A stretch of 64,000 bases of DNA from an uncultured Clostridia bacterium. Its GTDB lineage: Bacteria > Bacillota > Clostridia > Lachnospirales > CAG-274. Positions 10,639 through 18,268 of this stretch are shown piece after piece. The position numbers and the translations under genes are program-made. Below the pieces are notes generated by a model that made no database searches, was not told the DNA's origin, and worked only from the letters and a program-made list of their open reading frames with translations. The DNA is taken from contig CANRPW010000003.1 of the NCBI GenBank assembly GCA_947632615.1, forward strand, positions 56,120-120,119, read 5' to 3'. The first letter of the stretch is position 1, and each line of letters opens with the position of its first letter.

Positions 10639-10667
10639 ATACTACCAAAATTTTGTCGTTTTGTCAA
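10639..10667 (-). promoter_or_regulatory. Sigma-A promoter of the pyrimidine operon
   Basis: TTGACA (10667-10662), a 17-bp spacer and TAGTAT (10644-10639) on the minus strand. Transcription would start near 10631, about 23 nt before the leader ATG. Confidence 0.85.
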
Positions 10668-10775
10668 GGTGAGAAGCCTTTAAAAAATTGCACAGCATTA
10701 AGGACAGAAGTTAAATATACTTGTGCATAATTATCAAACCACAAACTTAAGCAGAGCCCAACATCACCTTCGGAT

Positions 10776-10805
10776 AATAAAAAAACCGCTTAAAATAAGC
10801 GGTTT
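10776..10805 (-). terminator. Terminator of tRNA-Lys
   Basis: Perfect 10-bp stem AAACCGCTTA/TAAGCGGTTT with a 3-nt loop, followed by a T-run on the minus strand, 7 nt after the tRNA 3' end. Confidence 0.9.
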
Positions 10806-10811
10806 GAGGAG

Positions 10812-10884
10812 TGCACCTTCAGGGACTCGAACCCTGGACCTTCTGATTAAGAGTCAGCTGCTCTACCAACTGAGCTAAAAGTGC
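10812..10884 (-). tRNA. tRNA-Lys (anticodon CTT)
   Basis: 73-nt cloverleaf on the minus strand. Acceptor arm GCACTTT pairs with AAGGTGC (one U-G), D-arm GCTC/GAGC, anticodon loop CTCTTAA giving CTT, T-arm CAGGG-TTCGAGT-CCCTG, discriminator A. The first anticodon-stem pair is a G-A mismatch. CCA is not encoded. Confidence 0.96.
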
Positions 10885-10912
10885 ATATCGTTTTCTTCAA
10901 TCGACAATAGCT

Positions 10913-10941
10913 ATAATATCACAAGGTATAATATTTGTCAA
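10913..10941 (-). promoter_or_regulatory. Promoter of tRNA-Lys
   Basis: TTGACA (10941-10936), 17-bp spacer and TATTAT (10918-10913) on the minus strand; the -10 box ends 29 nt upstream of the tRNA 5' end. Confidence 0.85.
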
Positions 10942-11006
10942 GTCCTTTTTGTAAAATTTTTAAAGTTTGAAATATGCTTTGCTATGAGTGATGGTTTTGA
11001 AAAAAC

Positions 11007-11047
11007 AAGTCCCCCTGACATTTGTATTTGAGTCTTGAGGGGGACTT
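11007..11047. terminator. Terminator, probably bidirectional
   Basis: AAGTCCCCCT pairs with AGGGGGACTT over 10 bp around a 21-nt loop. T-runs follow on both strands (TTTTTTGC on plus, GTTTTTTC on minus). On the minus strand it ends the XRE gene that stops at 11055. Confidence 0.75.
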
Positions 11048-11054
11048 TTTTGCT

Positions 11055-11549
11055 TTAATCTTTTATGTTATTTTCAGGAGCTTTGCTTGCTCTTTTTCCG
11101 TCAAAGGCTTTTATGACTTCATCGCCGCTCATATTGTTGCAGCGGGCATATTCCAGCATAATAACGGTTTCTATAGTGTGTATTGCCTGTTTGTCAAGAC
11201 AATTTTTGATTTCGTCTATATTCATGCCGGCAATATCCGAAATGAGCTGTTCGGTAGTGTTCATTTTTGTATTTCTGATGATGCTATATGGAAAAAGACC
11301 CGAATTTCTGATATGGTCGTGAGTTTCTTTGTTATTGTCAAATATGAATATCAAAGAAAGGTAAGTGTCCCAAGACATTTTTCTTCTGCCCGTTTCTATG
11401 GAAGAATAGGTCTGTCTTGAAACATCTATTATGCTTGCTAACTCATTCTGAGAAAGCCCAAGCTCAGAACGCAGCACAGGCAGCTCGTTTACCAAGCGGT
11501 ATAAATAGGCGTCTTTGTCAAAGCTTGTTTTTTTGTTTTGTTTTGTCAT
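11055..11549 (-). CDS. XRE-family helix-turn-helix regulator
   Basis: Cytoplasmic DNA-binding regulator of 164 residues. The N-terminal third carries an XRE/Cro-CI helix-turn-helix (LRSELGLSQNELASIIDVSR followed by QTYSSIETGRR), and a helical C-terminal half without a recognised effector domain. GGGGGA lies 7 nt before the ATG at 11549; an ATG five codons upstream has no good Shine-Dalgarno sequence. It has its own promoter with repeated TTGTCA boxes that could be an autoregulatory site. Target genes unknown; flanked by tRNA-Lys and a small zinc-ribbon gene. Confidence 0.85.
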   Translation of the reverse strand: MTKQNKKTSFDKDAYLYRLVNELPVLRSELGLSQNELASIIDVSRQTYSSIETGRRKMSWDTYLSLIFIFDNNKETHDHIRNSGLFPYSIIRNTKMNTTEQLISDIAGMNIDEIKNCLDKQAIHTIETVIMLEYARCNNMSGDEVIKAFDGKRASKAPENNIKD

Positions 11550-11660
11550 TTGTTTGTCCCCCATCTTTTTGACTTAAATATTTACGTTATTACAGATAAA
11601 AACATAGTTGTTTTGATATATTTAAAACGGAATAATAATTTATTATAAATACCTATATTT

Positions 11661-11689
11661 AGGATATCATTTGTCATACATTTTGTCAA
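11661..11689 (-). promoter_or_regulatory. Probable promoter of the XRE regulator
   Basis: TTGACA (11689-11684), 17-bp spacer, TATCCT (11666-11661) on the minus strand. On the plus strand TTGTCA occurs at 11671 and 11683 (12-bp spacing) and CCTATATTTAGG, an imperfect dyad, at 11652, possible operator elements. Confidence 0.55.
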
Positions 11690-11864
11690 TGTGTAATATT
11701 ATGCCCCGAAGATGACAATATCCGATTTTTTTCGCGGGAACGGTGGAAAATGTTATATGGCTGAATGTTATGTAAAAAAATGCGACATATATTGGGGTAA
11801 AATACTTAAATTTAAAATTATTAAAAATTCTTAACGGCTTTTGTCAAAATATATATTTTTTCAC

Positions 11865-11892
11865 TTGACACAAACGGGCAATTTATGATAAA
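11865..11892 (+). promoter_or_regulatory. Candidate promoter upstream of the zinc-ribbon gene
   Basis: TTGACA, 16-bp spacer and GATAAA. It would give a leader of about 160 nt containing the hairpin at 11916-11957. A second -10-like TATAAT occurs near 11984. Confidence 0.45.
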
Positions 11893-11915
11893 TAAAGTAA
11901 AAAGAGCTTAGTGAT

Positions 11916-11957
11916 GGAGTGGAGGCTTTATTCCATTATTTATATTCCTCCCATTCC
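11916..11957 (+). other. GC-rich hairpin in a long 5' leader
   Basis: GGAGTGGAGG pairs with CCTCCCATTCC (10 pairs, one bulged C, one G-U) around a 21-nt A/T-rich loop. No T-run follows. The rest of the 11565-12059 gap shows only A/T-rich sequence with the promoters listed. Confidence 0.4.
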
Positions 11958-12059
11958 CTGTTACTACTTTCGATATTTTATAGTATAATTATTTAAAAGA
12001 GGGCTGATGGAACTTTATATGGCTTGTTAAAGCTTAAATATATATGCGAGGTGTCAAAA

Positions 12060-12296
12060 ATGAGGGAATATAAAATCGTAATAAAGGAGGAAAAGCTGCC
12101 GACCAGGGTATTTTGCAATCGCTGCGGCAGGGAAATAAAAATAATACATCCCGAAAGCGGGGCTAATTATCTGTCGGTGGACAAGCTATGGGGTTATGGC
12201 AGCAGATTTGACGGTGAGGCACACAGCTTTGACCTCTGTGAGGACTGCTATGAGCTTATGATATCGGAGTTTAAAATTTCTCCTAAAAAGTTATAA
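12060..12296 (+). CDS. Small zinc-ribbon-like protein of unknown function
   Basis: 78 residues with two Cys pairs, CNRC near residue 20 and CEDC near residue 63, spaced as in a treble-clef or zinc-ribbon fold, plus a conserved-looking WGYGSRFDGEAHSFDLC stretch between them. No signal peptide or membrane segment. Start taken at 12060 after GAGGTG; an in-frame ATG at 12024 lacks a ribosome binding site. Small proteins of this type are common in clostridia, but I cannot name a function. It lies 56 bp upstream of lonB in the same direction and may be co-transcribed. Confidence 0.7.
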   Translation: MREYKIVIKEEKLPTRVFCNRCGREIKIIHPESGANYLSVDKLWGYGSRFDGEAHSFDLCEDCYELMISEFKISPKKL

Positions 12297-12352
12297 AATT
12301 TATTAAAATCGGAAATAATTTCCGTAGAATATATTTTACGGGAGTTGATTTT

Positions 12353-13972
12353 ATGAATTTGGGTCTGATACTTGTTATATCTCAGCTTATGTTTACGGCT
12401 GTTGCCATAATTTATTTTATGAGCGGTATAAAAAGCCACCGCTCGGGGGTAAAGACCATACGCCTTGGTTCTGAAAAGGAAAGACAAAAGCTTGCGGCTT
12501 TAAGAAAGATAAGTCTTACCGAACCTCTTTCGGAAAAGGCAAGACCAAAAAGAATAGATGAGATCGTGGGGCAGGAGCAGGGTATTGAAGCGCTGAGAGC
12601 AGCTCTTATAGGGGAGAACCCTCAGCACGTTCTGATATACGGTCCGCCGGGGGTGGGCAAAACAGCCGCGTCAAGACTTATACTGGAGGAGGCAAAACAT
12701 TCGGCAGGCACGCCGTTTCGCTTTGATGCCCCATTTATAGAGCTTGACTCGTCCGTTTTGCAGTTTGACGAAAGAAGCATTGCCGACCCTCTTATGGGCT
12801 CGGTGCATGACCCTATTTATCAGGGGGCAGGGGCTTATGGACAGGCAGGTGTGCCAAAGCCTAAGCCCGGGGCTGTGACAAAAGCCCACGGGGGAGTGCT
12901 TTTTTTAGACGAGATAGGCGAGCTTCATCCCTATCAGCTCAACAGGCTTTTAAAGGTTTTGGAGGACAGAAAGGTTTTCCTTTCAAGCTCTTATTATTCG
13001 GAGAGCGACTCTAACATACCGCCGTATATACACGATGTTTTTCAAAACGGTTTGCCTGCGGATTTCAGGCTGATAGGGGCAACCACCAAAATGCCGTCGG
13101 AAATTCCCGAGGCGCTGAGAAGCAGATGCAGGGAGGTTTTCTTTAAGCCCTTAACTGCCGAACAGGTGAAAAGCATTGCCGTGAAAAGCTGCGACAAGGC
13201 AGGCTATGACTTTGAAAAGGAAGTGCCCGAGGTCGTTTCAGGGTATTGCGAAAACGGCAGAAAGACCGTTAGCATAATACAGACGGCGGCATCGGTAGCA
13301 AAGCTTGACGGCAGAAAGACAATTAAAACCGATGATATTAAGAAGGTGGCAGATTTCAGTCACTTTTTGCCTATATACAGAAGTCGGCTTACAAGCGGAC
13401 GGGCAGGCTGTGTAAACGGACTTGCCGTAACAGGCGGCGGCTCAGGCTGTGTGCTGCCTGTAGAAGCCGTAGTAAGACCCGGCAGCGGCAGGCTGAATAT
13501 AACCGGCGTAGTTGACAGGGAAGAAATAAACACGGGCAGCGGCAAAATGATAAGAAACGGCACGGCATACGTGTCGGCGCAAAACGCTGTCACTGTGCTT
13601 GAAAGCATATTTGGCATAAATACAGAGGAGTATGACTTTCATATAAATTTTCCCGGCGGTGTGCCCGTTGACGGACCGTCTGCGGGAGCGGCTATATTTT
13701 GCGCTATGTACTCTGCCATAACGGGCAAGCCCCTCAGGGAGAAAACCGTAATGACAGGAGAGCTTGGCATAAAGGGTGATGTTCTGCCTGTGGGAGGCAT
13801 AGAAGAAAAGCTGACTGCGGGTTCAGTTGCAGGGGCAATGACGGGCATTATACCTAAAGGCTCATTTGAGGAAAAGTATAAAACCATTGTGCCTGAGCTT
13901 TTTGCGGTGGAAACAATAGAAGAGGTTGTAAATATTGTTTTTAATGAAAATGTGAAGGGTAAAATAGCATAA
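12353..13972 (+). CDS. lonB: LonB-type ATP-dependent protease
   Basis: Membrane-anchored AAA+ Lon protease. 539 residues, close to Bacillus LonB (about 550), lacking the N-terminal LAN domain of LonA. Order: transmembrane segment (residues 4-24), AAA+ module with Walker A GPPGVGKT at 97-104 and Walker B LFLDEIGE, then the Lon proteolytic domain with catalytic Ser443 (DGPSAGAA) and Lys486 (GGIEEKL); the 43-residue Ser-Lys spacing matches E. coli Lon. GGGAGTTGATTTT precedes the ATG. In Bacillus LonB is made in the forespore; that role is only suggested here. A strong terminator follows. Confidence 0.95.
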   Translation: MNLGLILVISQLMFTAVAIIYFMSGIKSHRSGVKTIRLGSEKERQKLAALRKISLTEPLSEKARPKRIDEIVGQEQGIEALRAALIGENPQHVLIYGPPGVGKTAASRLILEEAKHSAGTPFRFDAPFIELDSSVLQFDERSIADPLMGSVHDPIYQGAGAYGQAGVPKPKPGAVTKAHGGVLFLDEIGELHPYQLNRLLKVLEDRKVFLSSSYYSESDSNIPPYIHDVFQNGLPADFRLIGATTKMPSEIPEALRSRCREVFFKPLTAEQVKSIAVKSCDKAGYDFEKEVPEVVSGYCENGRKTVSIIQTAASVAKLDGRKTIKTDDIKKVADFSHFLPIYRSRLTSGRAGCVNGLAVTGGGSGCVLPVEAVVRPGSGRLNITGVVDREEINTGSGKMIRNGTAYVSAQNAVTVLESIFGINTEEYDFHINFPGGVPVDGPSAGAAIFCAMYSAITGKPLREKTVMTGELGIKGDVLPVGGIEEKLTAGSVAGAMTGIIPKGSFEEKYKTIVPELFAVETIEEVVNIVFNENVKGKIA

Positions 13973-13976
13973 AAAA

Positions 13977-14018
13977 CGGACGTTGTAATATAACCGTATT
14001 ACAACGTCCGATTTTGTT
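13977..14018 (+). terminator. Terminator of lonB
   Basis: Perfect 13-bp stem CGGACGTTGTAAT/ATTACAACGTCCG with an 8-nt loop, then ATTTTGTTT. Starts 4 nt after the lonB stop. Confidence 0.88.
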
Positions 14019-14053
14019 TGGAAAATACTGATTAAATCATATAAAGCAGGTCT

Positions 14054-14854
14054 TTAATATTTTTCAATATCTACTTTATGAACATGACATTCTATGCCTA
14101 AGTTTTTGCTGCAAATTTCGTTGAATTGGCTGCAATTGTCGCTGCAGTAGAATACGTGCTTGCCGGGATTTTTGTCGCCTTCCATATTTTGGGAGGTTAA
14201 AAAGTCCTTCATTTTATGGGCTGTTTCTGCTGCGGGATCTACTATTTTTACATCCATACCCATATATTCGCCTATTGTTTTTTTAAGCAAGGGGTAGTGG
14301 GTGCAGCCTAAAATAAGTGAGTCTATGTTTTTGTCCTTAAGCTCCTTGAGATATGTTGCGGCTGTGAGCTTGGCAATATCGTTTTCCGTAAAGCCTTCCT
14401 CTGCCAAGGGCACAAATAGGGGGCAGGGTTTTTGGAATACTACAATGTTGTTCCTTTGCTCTTTAAGCCTTTCTTCATAGGCGTGGCTTTTTATGGTGGT
14501 TGCTGTGCCTATAACGCCGACTCTGTTAGATTTGGTTACCTTTAAGCAGCTTTCAACGCCCGGGTTTACAACCTCGATAATAGGTATGTCAAATTCGCTT
14601 TTCAGAATGTTATAGCAGTTGGAGCTGACCGTATTGCAGGCAATTATAATTGCCTTGACATTTTTGCTTATTAAAAAGCGCATTATCTGTCTGGAAAAAT
14701 CTGTAACGGTTTCTTTTGATTTAGAGCCATAGGGAACTCTTGCGGTGTCTCCGAAATATATAGTGTCTTCAAGAGGCATTGCCTTTATTACCTCTCTTAC
14801 CACAGTAAGTCCGCCCACGCCTGAATCAAATATGCCGATAGGTCTTGTGTCCAT
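14054..14854 (-). CDS. murI: Glutamate racemase
   Basis: Converts L-Glu to D-Glu for peptidoglycan. 266 residues with IGIFDSGVGGLTV at the N-terminus, catalytic Cys in IACNTVSS and in LGCTHYPLL. Start at ATG 14854 with GAGGAG 7 nt upstream; an upstream in-frame ATG lies in ddl coding sequence. One base separates it from the ddl stop (TAA), so the two are co-translated. D-Glu and D-Ala-D-Ala supply are thus coupled. Confidence 0.96.
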   Translation of the reverse strand: MDTRPIGIFDSGVGGLTVVREVIKAMPLEDTIYFGDTARVPYGSKSKETVTDFSRQIMRFLISKNVKAIIIACNTVSSNCYNILKSEFDIPIIEVVNPGVESCLKVTKSNRVGVIGTATTIKSHAYEERLKEQRNNIVVFQKPCPLFVPLAEEGFTENDIAKLTAATYLKELKDKNIDSLILGCTHYPLLKKTIGEYMGMDVKIVDPAAETAHKMKDFLTSQNMEGDKNPGKHVFYCSDNCSQFNEICSKNLGIECHVHKVDIEKY

Positions 14855-14855
14855 A

Positions 14856-15917
14856 TTATCTCTCCTCACCCGGAAGCGCCGACTCGATAAGCCTGTCAAC
14901 AAGCTCCGATTTGGTCATTCCCTCGTGCTCAAACAGCATTGGGTACATACTTATTGAAGTAAAGCCCGGAATTGTATTGATCTCGTTGAATATAATGCTG
15001 CCGTCTTCCTTTACAAAGAAGTCTACACGGGAAAGTCCTCTGCAATCAAGGGTTTTGTAAATTGTTGCTGCGTATTTTCTTATAGTTTCGGAGGTTTCTT
15101 CAGGGAGGTCGGCAGGTATTACCGTCTGCGACTGGGCGTTGTTATATTTAGCATCAAAGCTGTAAAATTCGTCGGCAGCCAATATTTCGCCAACGCCTGC
15201 TACCTGTATGTCGAGATTGCCCAAAACGGCCGTTTCTACCTCACGACCCTTTATAAATTCTTCAATGATTATAGTCTTGTCGTTTTCTGCTGCAAGAATA
15301 ATACCTGCTCTTGCCTGCTCTCTGTTTTTTGCCTTAGTGACACCAACGGAAGAGCCTGCCCTTGAGGGCTTTATAAAGCAGGGATAGCCCAGCTTTTCTT
15401 CTATTTCATCAAGAGTAGTTTCGATTTTATCAAGCTCGTAGCTGTATGCCACAACATGCTTTGCCTGTGGAACATCTACAGATGAGATTATAATTTTTGT
15501 ATAAGCCTTGTCCATAGATGCAGCTGATGATAAAACGCCGCAGCCAACGTAGGGTATGCCCGACATTTCAAAAAGACCCTGTATAGAGCCGTCTTCTCCG
15601 CCCTTGCCGTGCAAAACGGGGAAAATAACGTCTACGGGTATGCTCTTTATTTTGTCGCCTACTATTCTGAAAAAGCCCTTATGCTCTGTGCTGGGGCTTA
15701 AAATGCAGCTTACGGCATATTTCTCCCAGTTGCCGTTTATAATGTTGTCAACCGAGCCGTCATAAAGCTTCCATTCACCTGATTTTGTTATATAAATAGG
15801 TATTACCCTATATTTATCCTGTGGTATATTTCTCATTACAGTGGTTGCTGAAATTTTTGATATATCGTGTTCGGAGCTTTTGCCGCCGAAAATAACCGCC
15901 ACAACCTTTTTGCTCAT
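14856..15917 (-). CDS. ddl: D-alanine--D-alanine ligase
   Basis: ATP-grasp ligase making D-Ala-D-Ala for the peptidoglycan stem. 353 residues: VAVIFGGKSSEHDIS at the N-terminus, HGKGGEDGSIQGLFEM, ATP-grasp SRAGSSVGVTKA and C-terminal NEINTIPGFTSISMYP with metal ligands. GAGGGATGTATT precedes the ATG at 15917. The residue at the ligase selectivity position could not be assigned reliably, so D-Ala versus D-Lac product specificity is left open. Confidence 0.95.
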   Translation of the reverse strand: MSKKVVAVIFGGKSSEHDISKISATTVMRNIPQDKYRVIPIYITKSGEWKLYDGSVDNIINGNWEKYAVSCILSPSTEHKGFFRIVGDKIKSIPVDVIFPVLHGKGGEDGSIQGLFEMSGIPYVGCGVLSSAASMDKAYTKIIISSVDVPQAKHVVAYSYELDKIETTLDEIEEKLGYPCFIKPSRAGSSVGVTKAKNREQARAGIILAAENDKTIIIEEFIKGREVETAVLGNLDIQVAGVGEILAADEFYSFDAKYNNAQSQTVIPADLPEETSETIRKYAATIYKTLDCRGLSRVDFFVKEDGSIIFNEINTIPGFTSISMYPMLFEHEGMTKSELVDRLIESALPGEER

Positions 15918-16038
15918 AATACATCCCTCTTTTCTTATTTCTATATAATAACTTTTTTGAGGCATAATGTCAACAACATTAATCCATTATATGCAAATAA
16001 GTGTCTTTTTTCTATATTTTATATATTTGGCCACGCCC

Positions 16039-16065
16039 TTTTTTTCATAACGAGTATGAAAAAAA
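16039..16065. repeat. A/T-rich hairpin beside palindrome P1
   Basis: TTTTTTTCATA (16039-16049), loop ACGAG, TATGAAAAAAA (16055-16065): perfect 11 bp. It sits 16 nt left of P1, mirroring the small hairpins next to P2-P4 and P6, though its sequence differs from theirs. On the minus strand it ends in a T-run, so it could also act as a terminator after nadE. Confidence 0.7.
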
Positions 16066-16081
16066 TGACGGACCACCGGGG

Positions 16082-16163
16082 GCCGAGGCGGGCGGGGCAG
16101 GAAAGCAAGGGGGAGAGCAGCCTGCTGCTCTCCCCCTTGCTTTCCTGCCCCGCCCGCCTCGGC
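16082..16163. repeat. Long perfect palindrome P1 (39-bp arms, 4-nt loop)
   Basis: GCCGAGGCGGGCGGGGC starts the left arm (16082-16120); loop CCTG; the right arm (16125-16163) is its exact complement over all 39 positions. Left arm is purine-rich and contains CGGGGC. It lies between nadE (15 nt from its stop) and ddl, both on the minus strand. No T-run follows. Confidence 0.95.
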
Positions 16164-16178
16164 TTGCAGACCGTGGGC

Positions 16179-18098
16179 TTATGGGATGATTTCTTCAAGC
16201 ATGTCTTGCCATAGCTTTACACAGGCATCGCTTGGCATTCTCCAGTCGCCTCTGGGGCTTAAGGAAACGCTGCCCACCTTAGGACCATCGGGAATGGCTG
16301 AACGCTTATATTGCTGTGCAAAAAATCTTGAGTAGAATTTCTTAAGCCATTTGAGGATGGTTTCACCATTATATTTATCCTTATAGGCTGCGTGGGCAAG
16401 GTAAAATATTTTTTCGGGAGAAAAGCCCAGTCTCATCATATTATAGAGGAAGAAATCGTGAAGCTCATAAGGGCCTACAATATCCTCTGTTACCTGAGAA
16501 ATTTCACCTGCCTTGTCAGGCGGCAAAAGCTCGGGAGATACGGGAGTATCCAATATATCATACAAAACCTCGCTTAATGGGGCGTTGCCCGAAAAATCAG
16601 CAAAATATTTTATAAGATATCTTATAAGGGTTTTGGGTATAGAGCAATTTACACCGTACATTGACATATGATCGCCGTTGTAGGTGGCAAAGCCAAGAGC
16701 CAGCTCGGAAAGATCACCTGTGCCTATTACAAAGCCGTTAAAGCGTGAGGCAAGATCCATAAGGACCTGTGTGCGCTCTCTTGCCTGAGAATTTTCGTAT
16801 GTGAGGTCGCATACATTTATGTCGTGACCTATGTCGTTAAAATGACCCGTTACCGCATCTTTTATGTTTATTTCCATAAAGGTCGTACCGAGGGCATCGC
16901 AGAGCAGTTTTGCGTTTTTGTGAGTTCTTTCCGATGTGCCAAAGCAGGGCATGGTGACGGTGATTATACCCTTAGGGTCTAACCCTGCAAGCCTGAAGGC
17001 TTCCACTGTGATAAGCAGGGCGTGGGTAGAGTCAAGTCCGCCGGAAATACCTATTACAACATTTTTAACACCAATATGCTCAAGTCTTTTCTTAAGCCCC
17101 ATAGCCTGAATTGATATAATTTCTTTACATCTTTCTTCACGCTTGTCCTCGTCACTTGGCACAAAGGGCATAGGATCGATAAACCTTATAAGGTCGTCAT
17201 TTATAGGCGCTGTAAAGGGATAGCTTATTTGCTTGTAGCCTTCATATTCATTATAAAAAGAGGTATTTCTTCTTCTTTCGGTGTTTACAAGCTGCACGTC
17301 AACGTCGGAAATACAAAGTCCGCTTTCAAACAGCTTGCTTTCGTTTAAGAGCCTGCCATTTTCGCAGATAAGGCAGTGCCCTGAATATACCACGTCTGTA
17401 GTAGATTCGCCGCCCCCTGCGCAGGCATAGACATAACCCGAAATAAGCCTTGCAGACTGATTCTTAACAAGCTCTCGTCTGTACTGCGCCTTGCCTGTTA
17501 TTTCGTTACCCGCCGAAGGGTTTAAAATTATGTTTGCGCCTGCAAGAGCGTGGTGTGATGATGGGGGAATTGCCGACCAAAGATCCTCGCATATTTCTAC
17601 GCCTATGCAAACCTCTTCAAAGCCTTCGGGAGAGAATAAAAGTTTAGTTCCGAAGGGGACTGCCTCGCCTAAAATCTCTGTCATAACAGTCTCGGGGAAG
17701 GCACTTTCAAAATATCTTTTTTCGTAAAACTCATTATAGTTTGGTATATAGGTTTTAGGCACAAGCCCGAGAATTTTACCTCCGTATATAACGGCTGCCA
17801 CATTGTAGAGCTTGTTTTTATATACATATGGAAGCCCCACAACAATAAGGGCTGAAATATCAGCGCAATTCTCAATGATTTTTTTAAGTCCCAAAAGTGC
17901 GCCGTCAAGAAGTGTTTTTTGTAAAAACAGATCGCCACAGGTATAGCCGGTAATTGAAAGCTCGGGAAATACCAAAGCCATAACGCCCTGTTTTTCGGCT
18001 TTTTTTGCAAGTTCTGTTATTTTATTTACATTAAAGTCTATGTCTGCCACTTTAACCTCAGGGCTTGCTGCCCCACATCTTAAATATCCGTATTTCAT
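16179..18098 (-). CDS. nadE: Glutamine-dependent NAD+ synthetase
   Basis: Amidates nicotinate adenine dinucleotide to NAD+ using glutamine. 639 residues: N-terminal nitrilase-type glutaminase domain with Glu (FPELSITGY), Lys (VPKTYIPNY) and Cys (GVEICEDLW), then an NAD synthase domain with the PP-loop GISGGLDSTHAL. This is the long form that makes its own ammonia. Start at ATG 18098 after AAAGGGA; 24 further in-frame codons upstream look untranslated. Isolated gene followed by P1. Confidence 0.95.
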   Translation of the reverse strand: MKYGYLRCGAASPEVKVADIDFNVNKITELAKKAEKQGVMALVFPELSITGYTCGDLFLQKTLLDGALLGLKKIIENCADISALIVVGLPYVYKNKLYNVAAVIYGGKILGLVPKTYIPNYNEFYEKRYFESAFPETVMTEILGEAVPFGTKLLFSPEGFEEVCIGVEICEDLWSAIPPSSHHALAGANIILNPSAGNEITGKAQYRRELVKNQSARLISGYVYACAGGGESTTDVVYSGHCLICENGRLLNESKLFESGLCISDVDVQLVNTERRRNTSFYNEYEGYKQISYPFTAPINDDLIRFIDPMPFVPSDEDKREERCKEIISIQAMGLKKRLEHIGVKNVVIGISGGLDSTHALLITVEAFRLAGLDPKGIITVTMPCFGTSERTHKNAKLLCDALGTTFMEINIKDAVTGHFNDIGHDINVCDLTYENSQARERTQVLMDLASRFNGFVIGTGDLSELALGFATYNGDHMSMYGVNCSIPKTLIRYLIKYFADFSGNAPLSEVLYDILDTPVSPELLPPDKAGEISQVTEDIVGPYELHDFFLYNMMRLGFSPEKIFYLAHAAYKDKYNGETILKWLKKFYSRFFAQQYKRSAIPDGPKVGSVSLSPRGDWRMPSDACVKLWQDMLEEIIP

Positions 18099-18204
18099 AG
18101 CCTTAGTCCCTTTCGATAACATTTTAATAACTTTATAACAAATTATATCACAAATTCTGTAATTTATCATCCTTTTTTTAAAAAAGTTGATATTTTGGGG
18201 GCAG

Positions 18205-18257
18205 AAAAAAACGCCGTCCTCCGAGCTTTTAAAGACAGCTCAAAGGTTTCGGCGTTT
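18205..18257 (-). terminator. Terminator after the dacF-like gene
   Basis: On the minus strand ACGCCG...CGGCGT encloses an inner GAGCT/AGCTC stem and is followed by seven T. It lies 12 nt after the carboxypeptidase stop. Confidence 0.8.
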
Positions 18258-18268
18258 CTGCCCTGATT

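Noticed and set aside
10621..10660. PyrR-binding loop in the pyr leader
   Set aside because: Expected conserved hairpin loop sequence not found; a leader-peptide arrangement fits better.
11880..12023. tmRNA or other known structured RNA
   Set aside because: No tRNA-like ends or tag-encoding segment; only one hairpin is visible.
16001..16189. Short ORFs across palindromes (also at 50945-51254 and 51910-52184)
   Set aside because: They translate GC-rich inverted repeats into Arg/Pro/Ala-rich strings with no start signals; artefacts of the repeats.
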